Below are positions 14,875-22,906 of a DNA stretch of 64,000 nt, piece after piece. The position numbers and the translations under genes were made by a program. The notes below the pieces were generated by a model, which was given only the letters and a program-made list of their open reading frames with translations, was not told the DNA's origin and made no database searches. Within the stretch, counting starts at the first letter, position 1, and each line of letters begins with the position of its first letter. The stretch is from NCBI GenBank assembly GCA_016719385.1, contig JADJZA010000001.1:1178001-1242000 (forward strand), written 5' to 3'. Source of the stretch: Candidatus Microthrix subdominans. GTDB taxonomy: Bacteria; Actinomycetota; Acidimicrobiia; Acidimicrobiales; Microtrichaceae.

Positions 14875-16317
14875 CTACTCCGGGCTCAACGGGCCGCTGA
14901 GCGGCAAACGCACGGTCACAGTGGTGCCGTGGCCCGGTCCGCTGTCGAGCGCGACGGTGCCGTGGTGTGCCTTCGCCATCGACTCGACGATCGACAGTCC
15001 AAGGCCGCTGCCGCCGCTGTGCCTCGACCGGGAAGGGTCGGCCCGATAGAAGCGTTCGAAGGCCCGAGCGGCGGTCTCCGGCGTCATGCCGGGGCCGTCG
15101 TCGCTGATGGTCAGCACAGCAGTGTCGCCGTCACGGCTGGTCGCCACCCGAACCGGCGTGCCCGGGGGCGTGTGCACCAGCGCGTTGGTGAGCAGGTTGG
15201 CCGCCACCTGATGCAAGCGTGCCTGGTCGCCCGCCACTTGAAGCGGCCCGGCCAGGGCGGTGTCGATCGGGCGGTCCGGGTCCACCGCCCGTGCGTCTGC
15301 GGCGGCGTCGGCGGCCAGCTCGCTCAGATCGACGGGCGCCACGTCGAGCGGACGATCCTGATCGGCGCGGGCGAGCGTCAGCAGGTCCTCGACCAGGGAC
15401 CCCATGCGAATCGCCTCCGCCTCGGTGCGGGCCATCGCATCGTCCAAGGCGCCCGGCGATTCCAGGCCCCGCGTCCGATACAGCTCGGCGTATCCCCGGA
15501 TCGTCGCTACCGGCGTGCGCAGCTCGTGGGAGGCGTCGGCCACAAAGGCCCGCAGGCGGGCCTCGCTGCGGATCCGCTCCTCGAACGCCGTCTCGATGTG
15601 GCCGAGCATCGTGTTGAGCGCGGCCGCCAGCTCGCCGGCCTCGGTTCGCTCGTCGGCTTCGGGCACGCGTTGGGACAGGTCCCCGGCGGCGATCGACGTT
15701 GCCACCCCGGTCATCGTCTTCACCGGACGGACCCCCAGGTGGATGACCCACCAGCCAAGGGCGCCGAGCGCCGCGAGGATCACCAGGGCCCCGGCCGCCT
15801 CGACCTTGATGAGGTCGGCGACGGCGGCATCGACCGAGTCGAGCGGCATCGCCAGGGTGACCACGGTGTTCGACCGGTCGTCGGTGTAGCTGAGCACCCG
15901 GTAATCGGGGGAGGCTCCCGAGCCCATAACGGTGAACGCCTGACTCGAGTCGGCTGCAGCCGTCGCCGTGCCTGCGTCGATGGAGGGCGGGGATGCCTGC
16001 TCACCCCGCAGCCCGGGGGTGAGCACTGTCTCCACCCGGTCGTTGCGGACAACGCCGATATAGAGCGAGCTGAGGGATCGGGATGGCCCCCCGGGCGCAT
16101 CGGGGGCGTCGCGGGCTGGGCTGCCGGGTCCGCTCCGGTCGCGCCCGGGGGGACCGAAGTCGCCGAGGTTCCGGATCGGTCCGACCGCCTCGGCCAGCTG
16201 GCGATCCACCTGGCCGAGCAGGTTGTTCTCGGTGATCCTGGTGATCGCCACCGTGACGATGCCCAGCACGACGGCGATCAGGGCGATGCCCGCCATCACC
16301 CGGGAGCGGAGCGACAT
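14875..16317 (-). CDS. Sensor histidine kinase of the second two-component system
   Basis: A 480-residue kinase: TM1 (about 9-27), extracytoplasmic region with a Gly/Pro/Arg-rich disordered part (about 53-82) and a sensor-like segment (about 83-160), TM2 (about 174-195), HAMP, H box ADASHELRTPVATIRGYAEL with His264, N box NLLTNALVHTPPG, DDGPGM and GGSGLGLSIV. It resembles the MprB/TcrY class. The ATG lies 8 bp after the regulator stop; in-frame sequence further upstream belongs to the regulator region. Co-transcribed with the response regulator. Confidence 0.95.
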   Translation of the reverse strand: MSLRSRVMAGIALIAVVLGIVTVAITRITENNLLGQVDRQLAEAVGPIRNLGDFGPPGRDRSGPGSPARDAPDAPGGPSRSLSSLYIGVVRNDRVETVLTPGLRGEQASPPSIDAGTATAAADSSQAFTVMGSGASPDYRVLSYTDDRSNTVVTLAMPLDSVDAAVADLIKVEAAGALVILAALGALGWWVIHLGVRPVKTMTGVATSIAAGDLSQRVPEADERTEAGELAAALNTMLGHIETAFEERIRSEARLRAFVADASHELRTPVATIRGYAELYRTRGLESPGALDDAMARTEAEAIRMGSLVEDLLTLARADQDRPLDVAPVDLSELAADAAADARAVDPDRPIDTALAGPLQVAGDQARLHQVAANLLTNALVHTPPGTPVRVATSRDGDTAVLTISDDGPGMTPETAARAFERFYRADPSRSRHSGGSGLGLSIVESMAKAHHGTVALDSGPGHGTTVTVRLPLSGPLSPE

Positions 16318-16324
16318 CGGGCCC

Positions 16325-17008
16325 TCAGCCGGTCCGCAAGGTGTAGCCCACCCCGCGGATCGTGTGGATGAGGCGAGGGTCTGCGCTGTCCAGCTTCTTG
16401 CGTAGGTAGCCGATGTAGGTCTCGACGATGCCGCCGTCGCCACCGAAGTCGTAGTGCCACACGTGGTCGAGAATCTGTGCCTTGGACAGGACCCGGCCCT
16501 GGTTCACGAGCAGGTAACGCAGCAGGTTGAACTCGGTCGGCGACAGCGATACCTCTGCGCCGGCCCGGGTGACGCGGTGGGCGTCCTCGTCGAGCACGAG
16601 GTCAGCGCATTCCAGAAGCGAGCCGTCGCTTCGGGTCATGCCCGAGCGGCGCAGCAGCGCCTGGACCCGGGCCACCAATTCTTCCAGGCTGAAGGGCTTC
16701 ACCAGGTAGTCGTCGCCACCCAGCGTGAGGCCCCGCACCTTGTCCTCGGTGGCGTCCTTGGCGGTGAGGAACAACACCGGCACCTTGGAGCCGTCGGCCC
16801 GCAGCCGGCGACACACCTCGAAGCCGTCGAGGTCGGGCATCATCACGTCGAGCACGACCAGGTCGGGGGCGACCGTGGGCAGCGCTGCCAGAGCGTCGCG
16901 TCCGCTCGCCAGCGCCGTCACCGCAAAGCCGTGATGGTTGAGCGCAGCATCGAGCATCGATCGCAGGTTGTCGTCATCGTCCACCAGCAACAACCGTTCG
17001 GCGCTCAT
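16325..17008 (-). CDS. OmpR/PhoP-type response regulator of the second system
   Basis: A 227-residue regulator: acidic cluster LLVDDDDN, phospho-acceptor Asp54 in VVLDVMMPDLDG, FLTAKD, YLVKPF, then a winged helix with LSPTEFNLLRYLLVNQGRVLSKAQILDHVW and IVETYIGYLRKKLD...IHTIRGVGYTLR. The ATG at 17008 gives the canonical start MSAERLLLVDDDD; an upstream ATG at 17038 would add ten residues. Three CTCAG half-sites with exact 11-bp spacing lie 23-50 bp upstream on the gene strand, overlapping the likely promoter, which suggests self-regulation. Confidence 0.95.
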   Translation of the reverse strand: MSAERLLLVDDDDNLRSMLDAALNHHGFAVTALASGRDALAALPTVAPDLVVLDVMMPDLDGFEVCRRLRADGSKVPVLFLTAKDATEDKVRGLTLGGDDYLVKPFSLEELVARVQALLRRSGMTRSDGSLLECADLVLDEDAHRVTRAGAEVSLSPTEFNLLRYLLVNQGRVLSKAQILDHVWHYDFGGDGGIVETYIGYLRKKLDSADPRLIHTIRGVGYTLRTG

Positions 17009-17030
17009 CGCCACAGCTTTCCACCGCCGC

Positions 17031-17058
17031 CTGAGCATTGGCTGAGAAAAGGCTGAGA
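17031..17058 (-). promoter_or_regulatory. Triple 11-bp-period direct repeat (CTCAG) upstream of the response regulator
   Basis: On the plus strand CTGAG starts at 17031, 17042 and 17053; the two distal copies extend to GGCTGAGA. On the gene strand this reads TCTCAGCC-N3-TCTCAGCC, then CTCAG. Heptamer half-sites at 11-bp spacing are the known form of PhoP/MprA-family boxes in actinobacteria. It also lies upstream of the divergent helicase gene. Confidence 0.6.
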
Positions 17059-17194
17059 GTAGGCGTGCCGTGGCCAGGCAGTGCGCGATTCCAGGCCGCC
17101 AGGTCACCCAGCACCCAATGCGCCCGCGAGGATTGTTCCCTGCCAGACTTTGAGCGCGAATCTGGCGACCACCCAACGACAACAGCGAGGGGCG

Positions 17195-20017
17195 ATGGCG
17201 ACTCGGGCGACCTCGAACGAGCGGCGGAGCGCGTCCAGCCCAAAGCGCGGCGACGCCGCTATTGATCAGTCATCGGCGACGCTGAGCCCAAACCTGGGCG
17301 CTCGCCGGCTGTTGCCTGACGAGGAACGGACGGCAGCGGTCGCGCGTTCGCTGGTGGACGCCGGAAGGTTCGTCCCGGCCCTCACCCGCAGTGCTGACGG
17401 CCGAGGTAGGGCGGAGTGGTGGCCGCTGCCCGCCGTCGGCGACCGTGACATGATCGCCGCGCTCGTGGTGGAGGACACCCCCGAGGGGCACCGTGCGGCG
17501 GCTTTGGCACTGGCCGGGACGCTCGACAGGCAGGTGAGGGAGCGGCTTGCCAACAGCGGGCACGCGCTGGTGCCAAGTCGGCCCGGCCGGCGGACCGTGC
17601 CCCATGCGTGGGTGGAAGCCCTGGGTCGAGACGACGGCCGACTGGCCGACGGCATCGACCCGGAACGGGTGGGCGCGCTGGCCCAGCGGGTCGATAGGTG
17701 GATCGCTGCGGGCGCCGATCATGCCACCCGGGTTCGCCTGGCGATCCGGGTACACGAGCCGCCCCCAGGCGCCCGCGGAACGGCGGCGAGCCAGTGGCGG
17801 CTGCAGTTGCTGGCCCAGGACACCGACGAGACCTCCCTGCTGATCACCCTGGCCGAGCTGTGGGAGGACCGGGCGCTGTTCGGTGCCGACGGGGTGGTCG
17901 AGTTGCTCGGCCAGCTTGGCCGGGCTGTGAGGTTGGCGCCCGAGCTGGCACCCGTGCTCGACGAGGCCGTCCCGAACTCGCTCACGCTGGACACGCCCCG
18001 GCTGCTGACGTTCGCCGAGCGGGTGGAGCCGTTGGCCGAGGTGGGGGTATCGGTGCTGTTGCCCTCGTGGTGGACCAACCGGGCGCGCCTCGGGCTGCGG
18101 GCCAAGGCGGTGAGCCCGCCGGGCGTGGTCACCGGGTCGGGCCTCGGGTTGGAGACCCTGGTGTCCTTCACCTGGCAGGCCGCGCTTGGCGACACCAAGC
18201 TGAACAAGGCCGATCTGAGGCGGCTTGAGGCCGCCGCAGCCGCCAAGTCGCAGCTGGTGCGAATTCGGGGCCAGTGGGTGCAGATCGACCCCAACCGGGT
18301 GGCCGCACTCGTGGCGGCAGCGGGCACGGTCGGCGAGGCCGAGGTGTCCGAGCTGTTGCGAGCCCATTTGGGCCTCGGCGACCTGGACGCACCCGACGAG
18401 CTCGAGATCGAGGGCGTGGCCGCCACCGGGTGGCTGGGTCAACTGCTCGACGACGCGCTGTCGGGAACGGTCACCCCGGTGGTCGACCCGCCCGGGTTCG
18501 AGGGCGTCCTCCGCCCCTACCAGCAGCGGGGCGTGGGCTGGCTGGCCTTCCTCGGACGGCTCGGGTTGGGTGCATGCCTGGCCGACGACATGGGCCTGGG
18601 CAAGACCGCCCAGCTCATCGCCACCGTGCTGGCCGACCCGGCGCCCGGGCCCACCCTGGTGATCGCACCGGTGTCGGTGCTGGGCAACTGGCAGCGGGAG
18701 ATCGCACGGTTCGCCCCCGGGCTGTCGGTGCTGGTGCACCACGGCGGCGACCGGCACGACCACGAGTCCCAATTTGTCGAGCGGGCGGCGGCCACCGACG
18801 TGGTGCTCACCACCTATTCGCTGGTCGCCCGAGACGCCGACCATCTCGCCGCCGTGAGTTGGGGTCGGCTGGCGCTGGACGAGGCCCAGCACATCAAGAA
18901 CCCCCGAACCAACGCTGCCAAGGCCACCGCCGCGCTGGTCGCCTCCCGGCGCATCGCCCTCACCGGCACCCCGGTGGAGAACCGTCTGGCCGAGCTGTGG
19001 TCGTTGATGAACGTGCTGAACCCCGGCCTGCTCGGGACGATCACCGGCTTCACCAAGCGCTTTGCCGGGCCGATCGAACGCGACGGCGACGAGGAGACCA
19101 CGGCGCTGCTGCGACGCATCACCGGCCCGTTCGTGCTGCGCCGCCTGAAGTCCGACCGCAGCATCATCGACGACCTGCCCGACAAGATCGAGCGGACCCA
19201 GCTGTGCACGCTGACCGACGAGCAGGCGACGCTGTACCAGGCGGTGGTCGATGACCTGCTGAAATCGATGGACGAGATGGACGAGCGGCTGGAGCGGCCC
19301 GAACAACCCAAAAAGCGTCGCCCCTCGAAGGCCGGCGGCGCCGCGGCGCCGCCGGAGGATCCGCCCGACGACTCCGACATCACCCGCCGCGGGATGGTGC
19401 TGGCGGCGATCGCCAAGCTGAAGCAGGTCTGCAACCATCCGGCCCACTTCCTGGGCGATGGGTCGGCGCTGCGGGGGCGGTCGGGCAAGCTCGCCCGCAC
19501 CGAGGAACTGCTCGACGAGATCATCGACGTCGGCGACAAGGTGCTGTGCTTCACCCAGTACACGGCGTGGGGCGACCTGTTGGCGGCCCACTTCGCCCGC
19601 CGGTACGGCATCGAACCGCTGTGGCTGCACGGCGGCGTTCCCCGCAAACGCCGGGACGAGATGGTGACCGCCTTCGACGATCCCGACGGCCCGCCGATCT
19701 TCCTCCTGTCGCTCAAGGCGGGTGGAACCGGGCTGAACCTCACCGCCGCCAGCCACGTGATCCACCTCGACCGCTGGTGGAACCCGGCGGTGGAGGATCA
19801 GGCGACCGACCGCGCTTATCGCATCGGGCAAACCAGCGCGGTCGACGTGCACAAGCTGGTGTCGGTGGGCACGATCGAGGAGCGCATCGACGCCATGATC
19901 AACGAGAAGCGGGCGCTGGCCGAAGCGGTGGTTGGCACCGGCGAGGGCTGGGTAACCGAGCTGAGCACCGCCGAGTTGCGCAGCGTGATCTCGCTGCGGG
20001 ACCGGGAGGTCGGCTGA
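17195..20017 (+). CDS. SNF2-family DEAD/DEAH-like helicase (HelZ-like)
   Basis: A 940-residue Swi2/Snf2 ATPase. The N-terminal half (about 1-440) is the SNF2-associated region found in bacterial HelZ-type proteins. The motor follows: motif I DDMGLGKT (about 465), motif Ia LVIAPVSVLGNW, DEAQ in place of DEAH (562-565), motif III ALTGTPVENRLAELWSLM, an acidic/basic linker (about 690-740), then the second lobe with FTQYTAWGDLL, LLSLKAGGTGLNLT and DRAYRIGQ. Such enzymes translocate on double-stranded DNA and remodel protein-DNA complexes; the cellular role is not settled. ATG 17195 is preceded by GCGAGGGGC. Its stop overlaps the ATG of a SWIM zinc-finger gene (TGATG), a recurrent bacterial pairing, so the two probably act together. 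Confidence 0.92.
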   Translation: MATRATSNERRSASSPKRGDAAIDQSSATLSPNLGARRLLPDEERTAAVARSLVDAGRFVPALTRSADGRGRAEWWPLPAVGDRDMIAALVVEDTPEGHRAAALALAGTLDRQVRERLANSGHALVPSRPGRRTVPHAWVEALGRDDGRLADGIDPERVGALAQRVDRWIAAGADHATRVRLAIRVHEPPPGARGTAASQWRLQLLAQDTDETSLLITLAELWEDRALFGADGVVELLGQLGRAVRLAPELAPVLDEAVPNSLTLDTPRLLTFAERVEPLAEVGVSVLLPSWWTNRARLGLRAKAVSPPGVVTGSGLGLETLVSFTWQAALGDTKLNKADLRRLEAAAAAKSQLVRIRGQWVQIDPNRVAALVAAAGTVGEAEVSELLRAHLGLGDLDAPDELEIEGVAATGWLGQLLDDALSGTVTPVVDPPGFEGVLRPYQQRGVGWLAFLGRLGLGACLADDMGLGKTAQLIATVLADPAPGPTLVIAPVSVLGNWQREIARFAPGLSVLVHHGGDRHDHESQFVERAAATDVVLTTYSLVARDADHLAAVSWGRLALDEAQHIKNPRTNAAKATAALVASRRIALTGTPVENRLAELWSLMNVLNPGLLGTITGFTKRFAGPIERDGDEETTALLRRITGPFVLRRLKSDRSIIDDLPDKIERTQLCTLTDEQATLYQAVVDDLLKSMDEMDERLERPEQPKKRRPSKAGGAAAPPEDPPDDSDITRRGMVLAAIAKLKQVCNHPAHFLGDGSALRGRSGKLARTEELLDEIIDVGDKVLCFTQYTAWGDLLAAHFARRYGIEPLWLHGGVPRKRRDEMVTAFDDPDGPPIFLLSLKAGGTGLNLTAASHVIHLDRWWNPAVEDQATDRAYRIGQTSAVDVHKLVSVGTIEERIDAMINEKRALAEAVVGTGEGWVTELSTAELRSVISLRDREVG

Positions 20018-20853
20018 TGGCACGCCGGGGTTGGGACGATCGCTGGCAGAACTATCCGGCATCCAAGCCGCTGCCCGCCGATGGCATCGCCACGTCCAAG
20101 CAGCGCGGCGCCATGGCCGAGCAGTGGTGGTCGGGGCGCTTCGTCACCATGTTGGACAGCTACGGGCTGGGCGGGCGCATGCAGCGGGGTCGCCGCTACG
20201 CCCGCAGCGGCCAGGTGCTGTCGGTGGAGGTGAACCCCGGCATGATCGTCGCCCAGGTGCAGGGTTCGCGCCGCACCCCGTACGCGGTCACGGTCCGCTG
20301 CGACGAGCCGACCGACGCGCAGTGGCTGGCGTTGGAGCAGACGCTGCGATCCCAGGTGCGCTTCGCTGCGGGTCTGCTGGCCGGTGAGGTGCCGCCCGAG
20401 CTGGAAGCCGCCTGCGCCGATGCCGGGTTCTCCCTTTTTCCCGCCACCTGGTCCGACCTGCGGGCCACCTGCTCGTGTCCGGACTGGGAGAACCCGTGCA
20501 AACACATTGCCGCGGTGCTGTACGTGTTCGCCGACCAGCTCGACGACGACCCGTGGAAGCTGTTGGAGTGGCACGGCCGTGGCCGTGACGAGGTGCTGGC
20601 CTTCCTCCAAGCCGCCGGCGCAGAAGGTGCGAGCGGCAGCGCCGGCCTGCCGTCGTGGTGGCCCCTCACCCCCGGAAGATTGGACGCCGGCGCTCGGCCG
20701 CTCCACGTTCGCGTGTCGCCCGCGCCCGACCCTCCCCACCGGGTGTTGGCCCGCCTTGGCGAGCTCGGCATCGACGCCGCCGGGACGACGGTCGACGAAC
20801 TGTTCGCCGCCGCCTACGAGCCGATCATCACCGACGGCCCGACCGACCTCTGA
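20017..20853 (+). CDS. SWIM zinc-finger protein, partner of the SNF2 helicase
   Basis: A 278-residue protein. Start MARRGWDDRWQNYPASKPLP and the WWSGRF segment are typical of bacterial SWIM proteins encoded next to SNF2 helicases. The zinc-binding motif CxCx(n)CxH is seen as CSCPDWENPCKHI near residue 151. SWIM domains bind DNA or proteins; this one probably guides or regulates the helicase. The ATG overlaps the helicase stop by one base, implying translational coupling. The C-terminal 80 residues are less conserved. Confidence 0.9.
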   Translation: MARRGWDDRWQNYPASKPLPADGIATSKQRGAMAEQWWSGRFVTMLDSYGLGGRMQRGRRYARSGQVLSVEVNPGMIVAQVQGSRRTPYAVTVRCDEPTDAQWLALEQTLRSQVRFAAGLLAGEVPPELEAACADAGFSLFPATWSDLRATCSCPDWENPCKHIAAVLYVFADQLDDDPWKLLEWHGRGRDEVLAFLQAAGAEGASGSAGLPSWWPLTPGRLDAGARPLHVRVSPAPDPPHRVLARLGELGIDAAGTTVDELFAAAYEPIITDGPTDL

Positions 20854-20875
20854 CCAACGGCGGCATCATGGCGGG

Positions 20876-21781
20876 TCAGCGGCGGCGGCCGAAGCGCAGG
20901 GTTGCAACGGTGGCGAACACCAGCGCTATCCCGGCGCTCCAGACCAGGCTGAGTGCCACCCAGTAGGTAGTGGTGTGGCCGATGCCGACCACGTCGGTGC
21001 CGCCAACCATCAGCGACCGCACTGCGTTGATGATGACCGAGATCGGCTGGTTGGCGGCGAAGGGCTGCATCCAGCCGGGCATCGACGACACCGGCACGTT
21101 GGCGCTGGAGATGAACGAGAAGGGGATGATGAGCATCGACATGCCTTGCGCGGCCTGGGCGTTGCCGGAGACGAGGCCGAGCACGATGAACACCCAGGCG
21201 AACGCACCTGAGGCGACGATGATCAGGCCAAACCCGGCGAGCACTGCAAGCACCGATCCGTCGGGACGAAACCCGATGAGGAACCCGATGATGGCCGTCG
21301 TCAGCACTCCCCAGGAGACCAGGCCGATGTCGGCCAGCGCCCGTCCGACCATGACGGCGGAGCGGGGCACGGGCAACGAGCGCATGCGGTCGTACACGCC
21401 GCTGGCCGAGTCCTCGGCCACGCCCGAGGCGGCGCCCATGCCCGTCCACAGGATCACGGTGACCAGGAACCCGGGAACGAGGAAGTTGACGTAGGAGAGG
21501 TCCCCGCCGGTGGAGATTGCGCCGCCGAATACGTAGCGGAACATGAACAGAAACATGGCGCCCTGGACGGTGCTCATGACGAGCACCTGCGGGGTGCGGA
21601 AGAACTGCAGCACGGTGCGTCGGGCCGACTCCATCGAGGTCACGACAAATCCGGCACCGGTCGTCGCCGGTCGGTCGGCCCGCGGACGGGCGAGGTCGGC
21701 CGTGCTGTTCGGTGTCGTGCGGGTGGGGGATGTGCCACCTGGGGATGTGCCTGTTGGGGATGTATTGGTGTCGACGGTCAT
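20876..21781 (-). CDS. ABC-2 type transporter permease (DrrB-like)
   Basis: A 301-residue membrane subunit. A disordered N-terminal Thr/Ser/Pro-rich stretch (about 1-45) precedes six predicted membrane spans, including VQGAMFLFMFRYVFGGA, VNFLVPGFLVTVILWTGMG and an amphipathic ABC-2 signature region (MRSLPVPRSAVMVGRALADI). FISSANVPVSSMPGWMQPFAANQPISVIINAVRSLM is typical of daunorubicin-resistance-type DrrB permeases, which export lipids or hydrophobic drugs. The ATG overlaps the ATPase stop by 4 bp (ATGA). It converges with the SWIM gene 22 bp away. Confidence 0.92.
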   Translation of the reverse strand: MTVDTNTSPTGTSPGGTSPTRTTPNSTADLARPRADRPATTGAGFVVTSMESARRTVLQFFRTPQVLVMSTVQGAMFLFMFRYVFGGAISTGGDLSYVNFLVPGFLVTVILWTGMGAASGVAEDSASGVYDRMRSLPVPRSAVMVGRALADIGLVSWGVLTTAIIGFLIGFRPDGSVLAVLAGFGLIIVASGAFAWVFIVLGLVSGNAQAAQGMSMLIIPFSFISSANVPVSSMPGWMQPFAANQPISVIINAVRSLMVGGTDVVGIGHTTTYWVALSLVWSAGIALVFATVATLRFGRRR

Positions 21782-22746
21782 GCCGCTGCTCCCTCGGTCG
21801 TTGGGGTCTCGGATGCTGGTTGCCCGGTCATTCCGAGGAACACCTCGTCCAGGGTGGGACGCCGCTTGGCGATGTCGTCCAGATCGATGCCGCTGTCGGT
21901 GACGGCCCGAACGATCGCCGCAAACTGTGCTGCGTCGTCGATGGCGGCGGTCACCTCGAGCGATTCCTGCTCGACGTGGACATCGTGGTCGATCACCGAC
22001 TGAACGATGGCGGCCACCGCCGCCAGGTCCTCCTGGCGGGCCGGGTGGATCTCGATCACGTCGCGGCCCGAGCGGCTCTTCAGTTCGTTGGGCGTGCCCG
22101 AAGCAATCACCTTGCCGTGGTCGATGATGATCACGTCGCGTGCCAGGTGGTCGGCCTCCTCCAGGTACTGCGTGGTCAGCAGCACGTCGGTGCCGCCGGC
22201 CACCAGCTGGCGGATCGCCTCCCACAGCTCCAGGCGGCTGCCGGGGTCCAGCCCGGTGGTCGGCTCGTCCAACAGCAGCAGCCGTGGGTTGCCCACCAGG
22301 CTGGCGCCCAGGTCCAGCCGGCGGCGCATGCCGCCCGAGTAGGTGCGGACCAACCGGTCGGCGGCATCGCTCAGGCCCAGCTTGGCCAGGACGTCGTCGG
22401 CAGCCGATCGGGCGTCGCTGCGGTTGAGCCCGAACAGGCGGCCGATTTGCTGAACGTTTTCCCGGCCGGTCATCGCCGGTTCGACCGACGCATACTGTCC
22501 GGCCAGGCCCAGGATGGGCCGCACCCGCTGGGGGTGAGCCACGGCGTCGATGCCGCCGACCAGCAGCGTGCCCGAGTCGGGCTTCACCAGGGTGGCCACC
22601 GCCGAGATGAAGGTGGTCTTGCCGGCGCCGTTGGGTCCGAGCAGGGCCGTCAGGCAGCCGCTCTGGGCGACCAGGTCGATGCCGTCCATGGCGGTGGTGT
22701 CGCCATAGGTCTTGCGAAGCCCCGTGGCCTCGATGATTGCGGTCAT
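21778..22746 (-). CDS. ABC transporter ATP-binding protein (DrrA-like)
   Basis: A 322-residue ATPase powering the adjacent ABC-2 permease. Walker A GPNGAGKTT, Q loop LAGQYASVEPAMTGREN, signature YSGGMRRRLDLG, Walker B LLLLDEPTTGLDP and H loop LLTTQYLEEAD are all intact, followed by the roughly 90-residue C-terminal domain seen in DrrA (ELKSRSGRDVIEI... KRRPTLDEVFLGMTG). Export of a lipid or secondary metabolite is likely; the cargo is not visible. The ATG at 22746 fits the conserved N-terminus MTAIIEATGLRKTYG. Divergent from the thiolase gene, with a 160-bp shared upstream region. Confidence 0.94.
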   Translation of the reverse strand: MTAIIEATGLRKTYGDTTAMDGIDLVAQSGCLTALLGPNGAGKTTFISAVATLVKPDSGTLLVGGIDAVAHPQRVRPILGLAGQYASVEPAMTGRENVQQIGRLFGLNRSDARSAADDVLAKLGLSDAADRLVRTYSGGMRRRLDLGASLVGNPRLLLLDEPTTGLDPGSRLELWEAIRQLVAGGTDVLLTTQYLEEADHLARDVIIIDHGKVIASGTPNELKSRSGRDVIEIHPARQEDLAAVAAIVQSVIDHDVHVEQESLEVTAAIDDAAQFAAIVRAVTDSGIDLDDIAKRRPTLDEVFLGMTGQPASETPTTEGAAA

Positions 22747-22860
22747 GGTGTTGCCGGTTTCTGTTGTCGGGAGGGGCTGTTCGTCGTTGGGCCCGGTTGA
22801 TGGACGGATCGCGTCGTCGGAAATCATCGCGCCGATCGGTGACAACGTCGGGTCGCACCG

Positions 22861-22882
22861 AAACGAGAACGTGTTCTTGTTT
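22861..22882. promoter_or_regulatory. 22-bp palindromic operator upstream of the thiolase gene (TetR/KstR-like)
   Basis: AAACGAGAAC-GT-GTTCTTGTTT pairs 9 of 10 bases. The core AGAACGTGTTCT contains the AACnnGTT of the mycobacterial KstR box (TnnAACnnGTTnnA), although the outer T/A are not matched. It sits just before TAGGCT (22895-22900), a -10-like element 6 nt upstream of the thiolase ATG, so a bound repressor would cover the -35 region. Confidence 0.6.
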
Positions 22883-22906
22883 TGGGCTGACGGGTAGGCT
22901 GCGCCG

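Noticed and set aside
17270..20062. 930-codon open frame antisense to the SNF2 helicase
   Set aside because: It has no domain resemblance and mirrors the high-GC codon pattern of the real gene; the helicase motifs on the other strand are complete.
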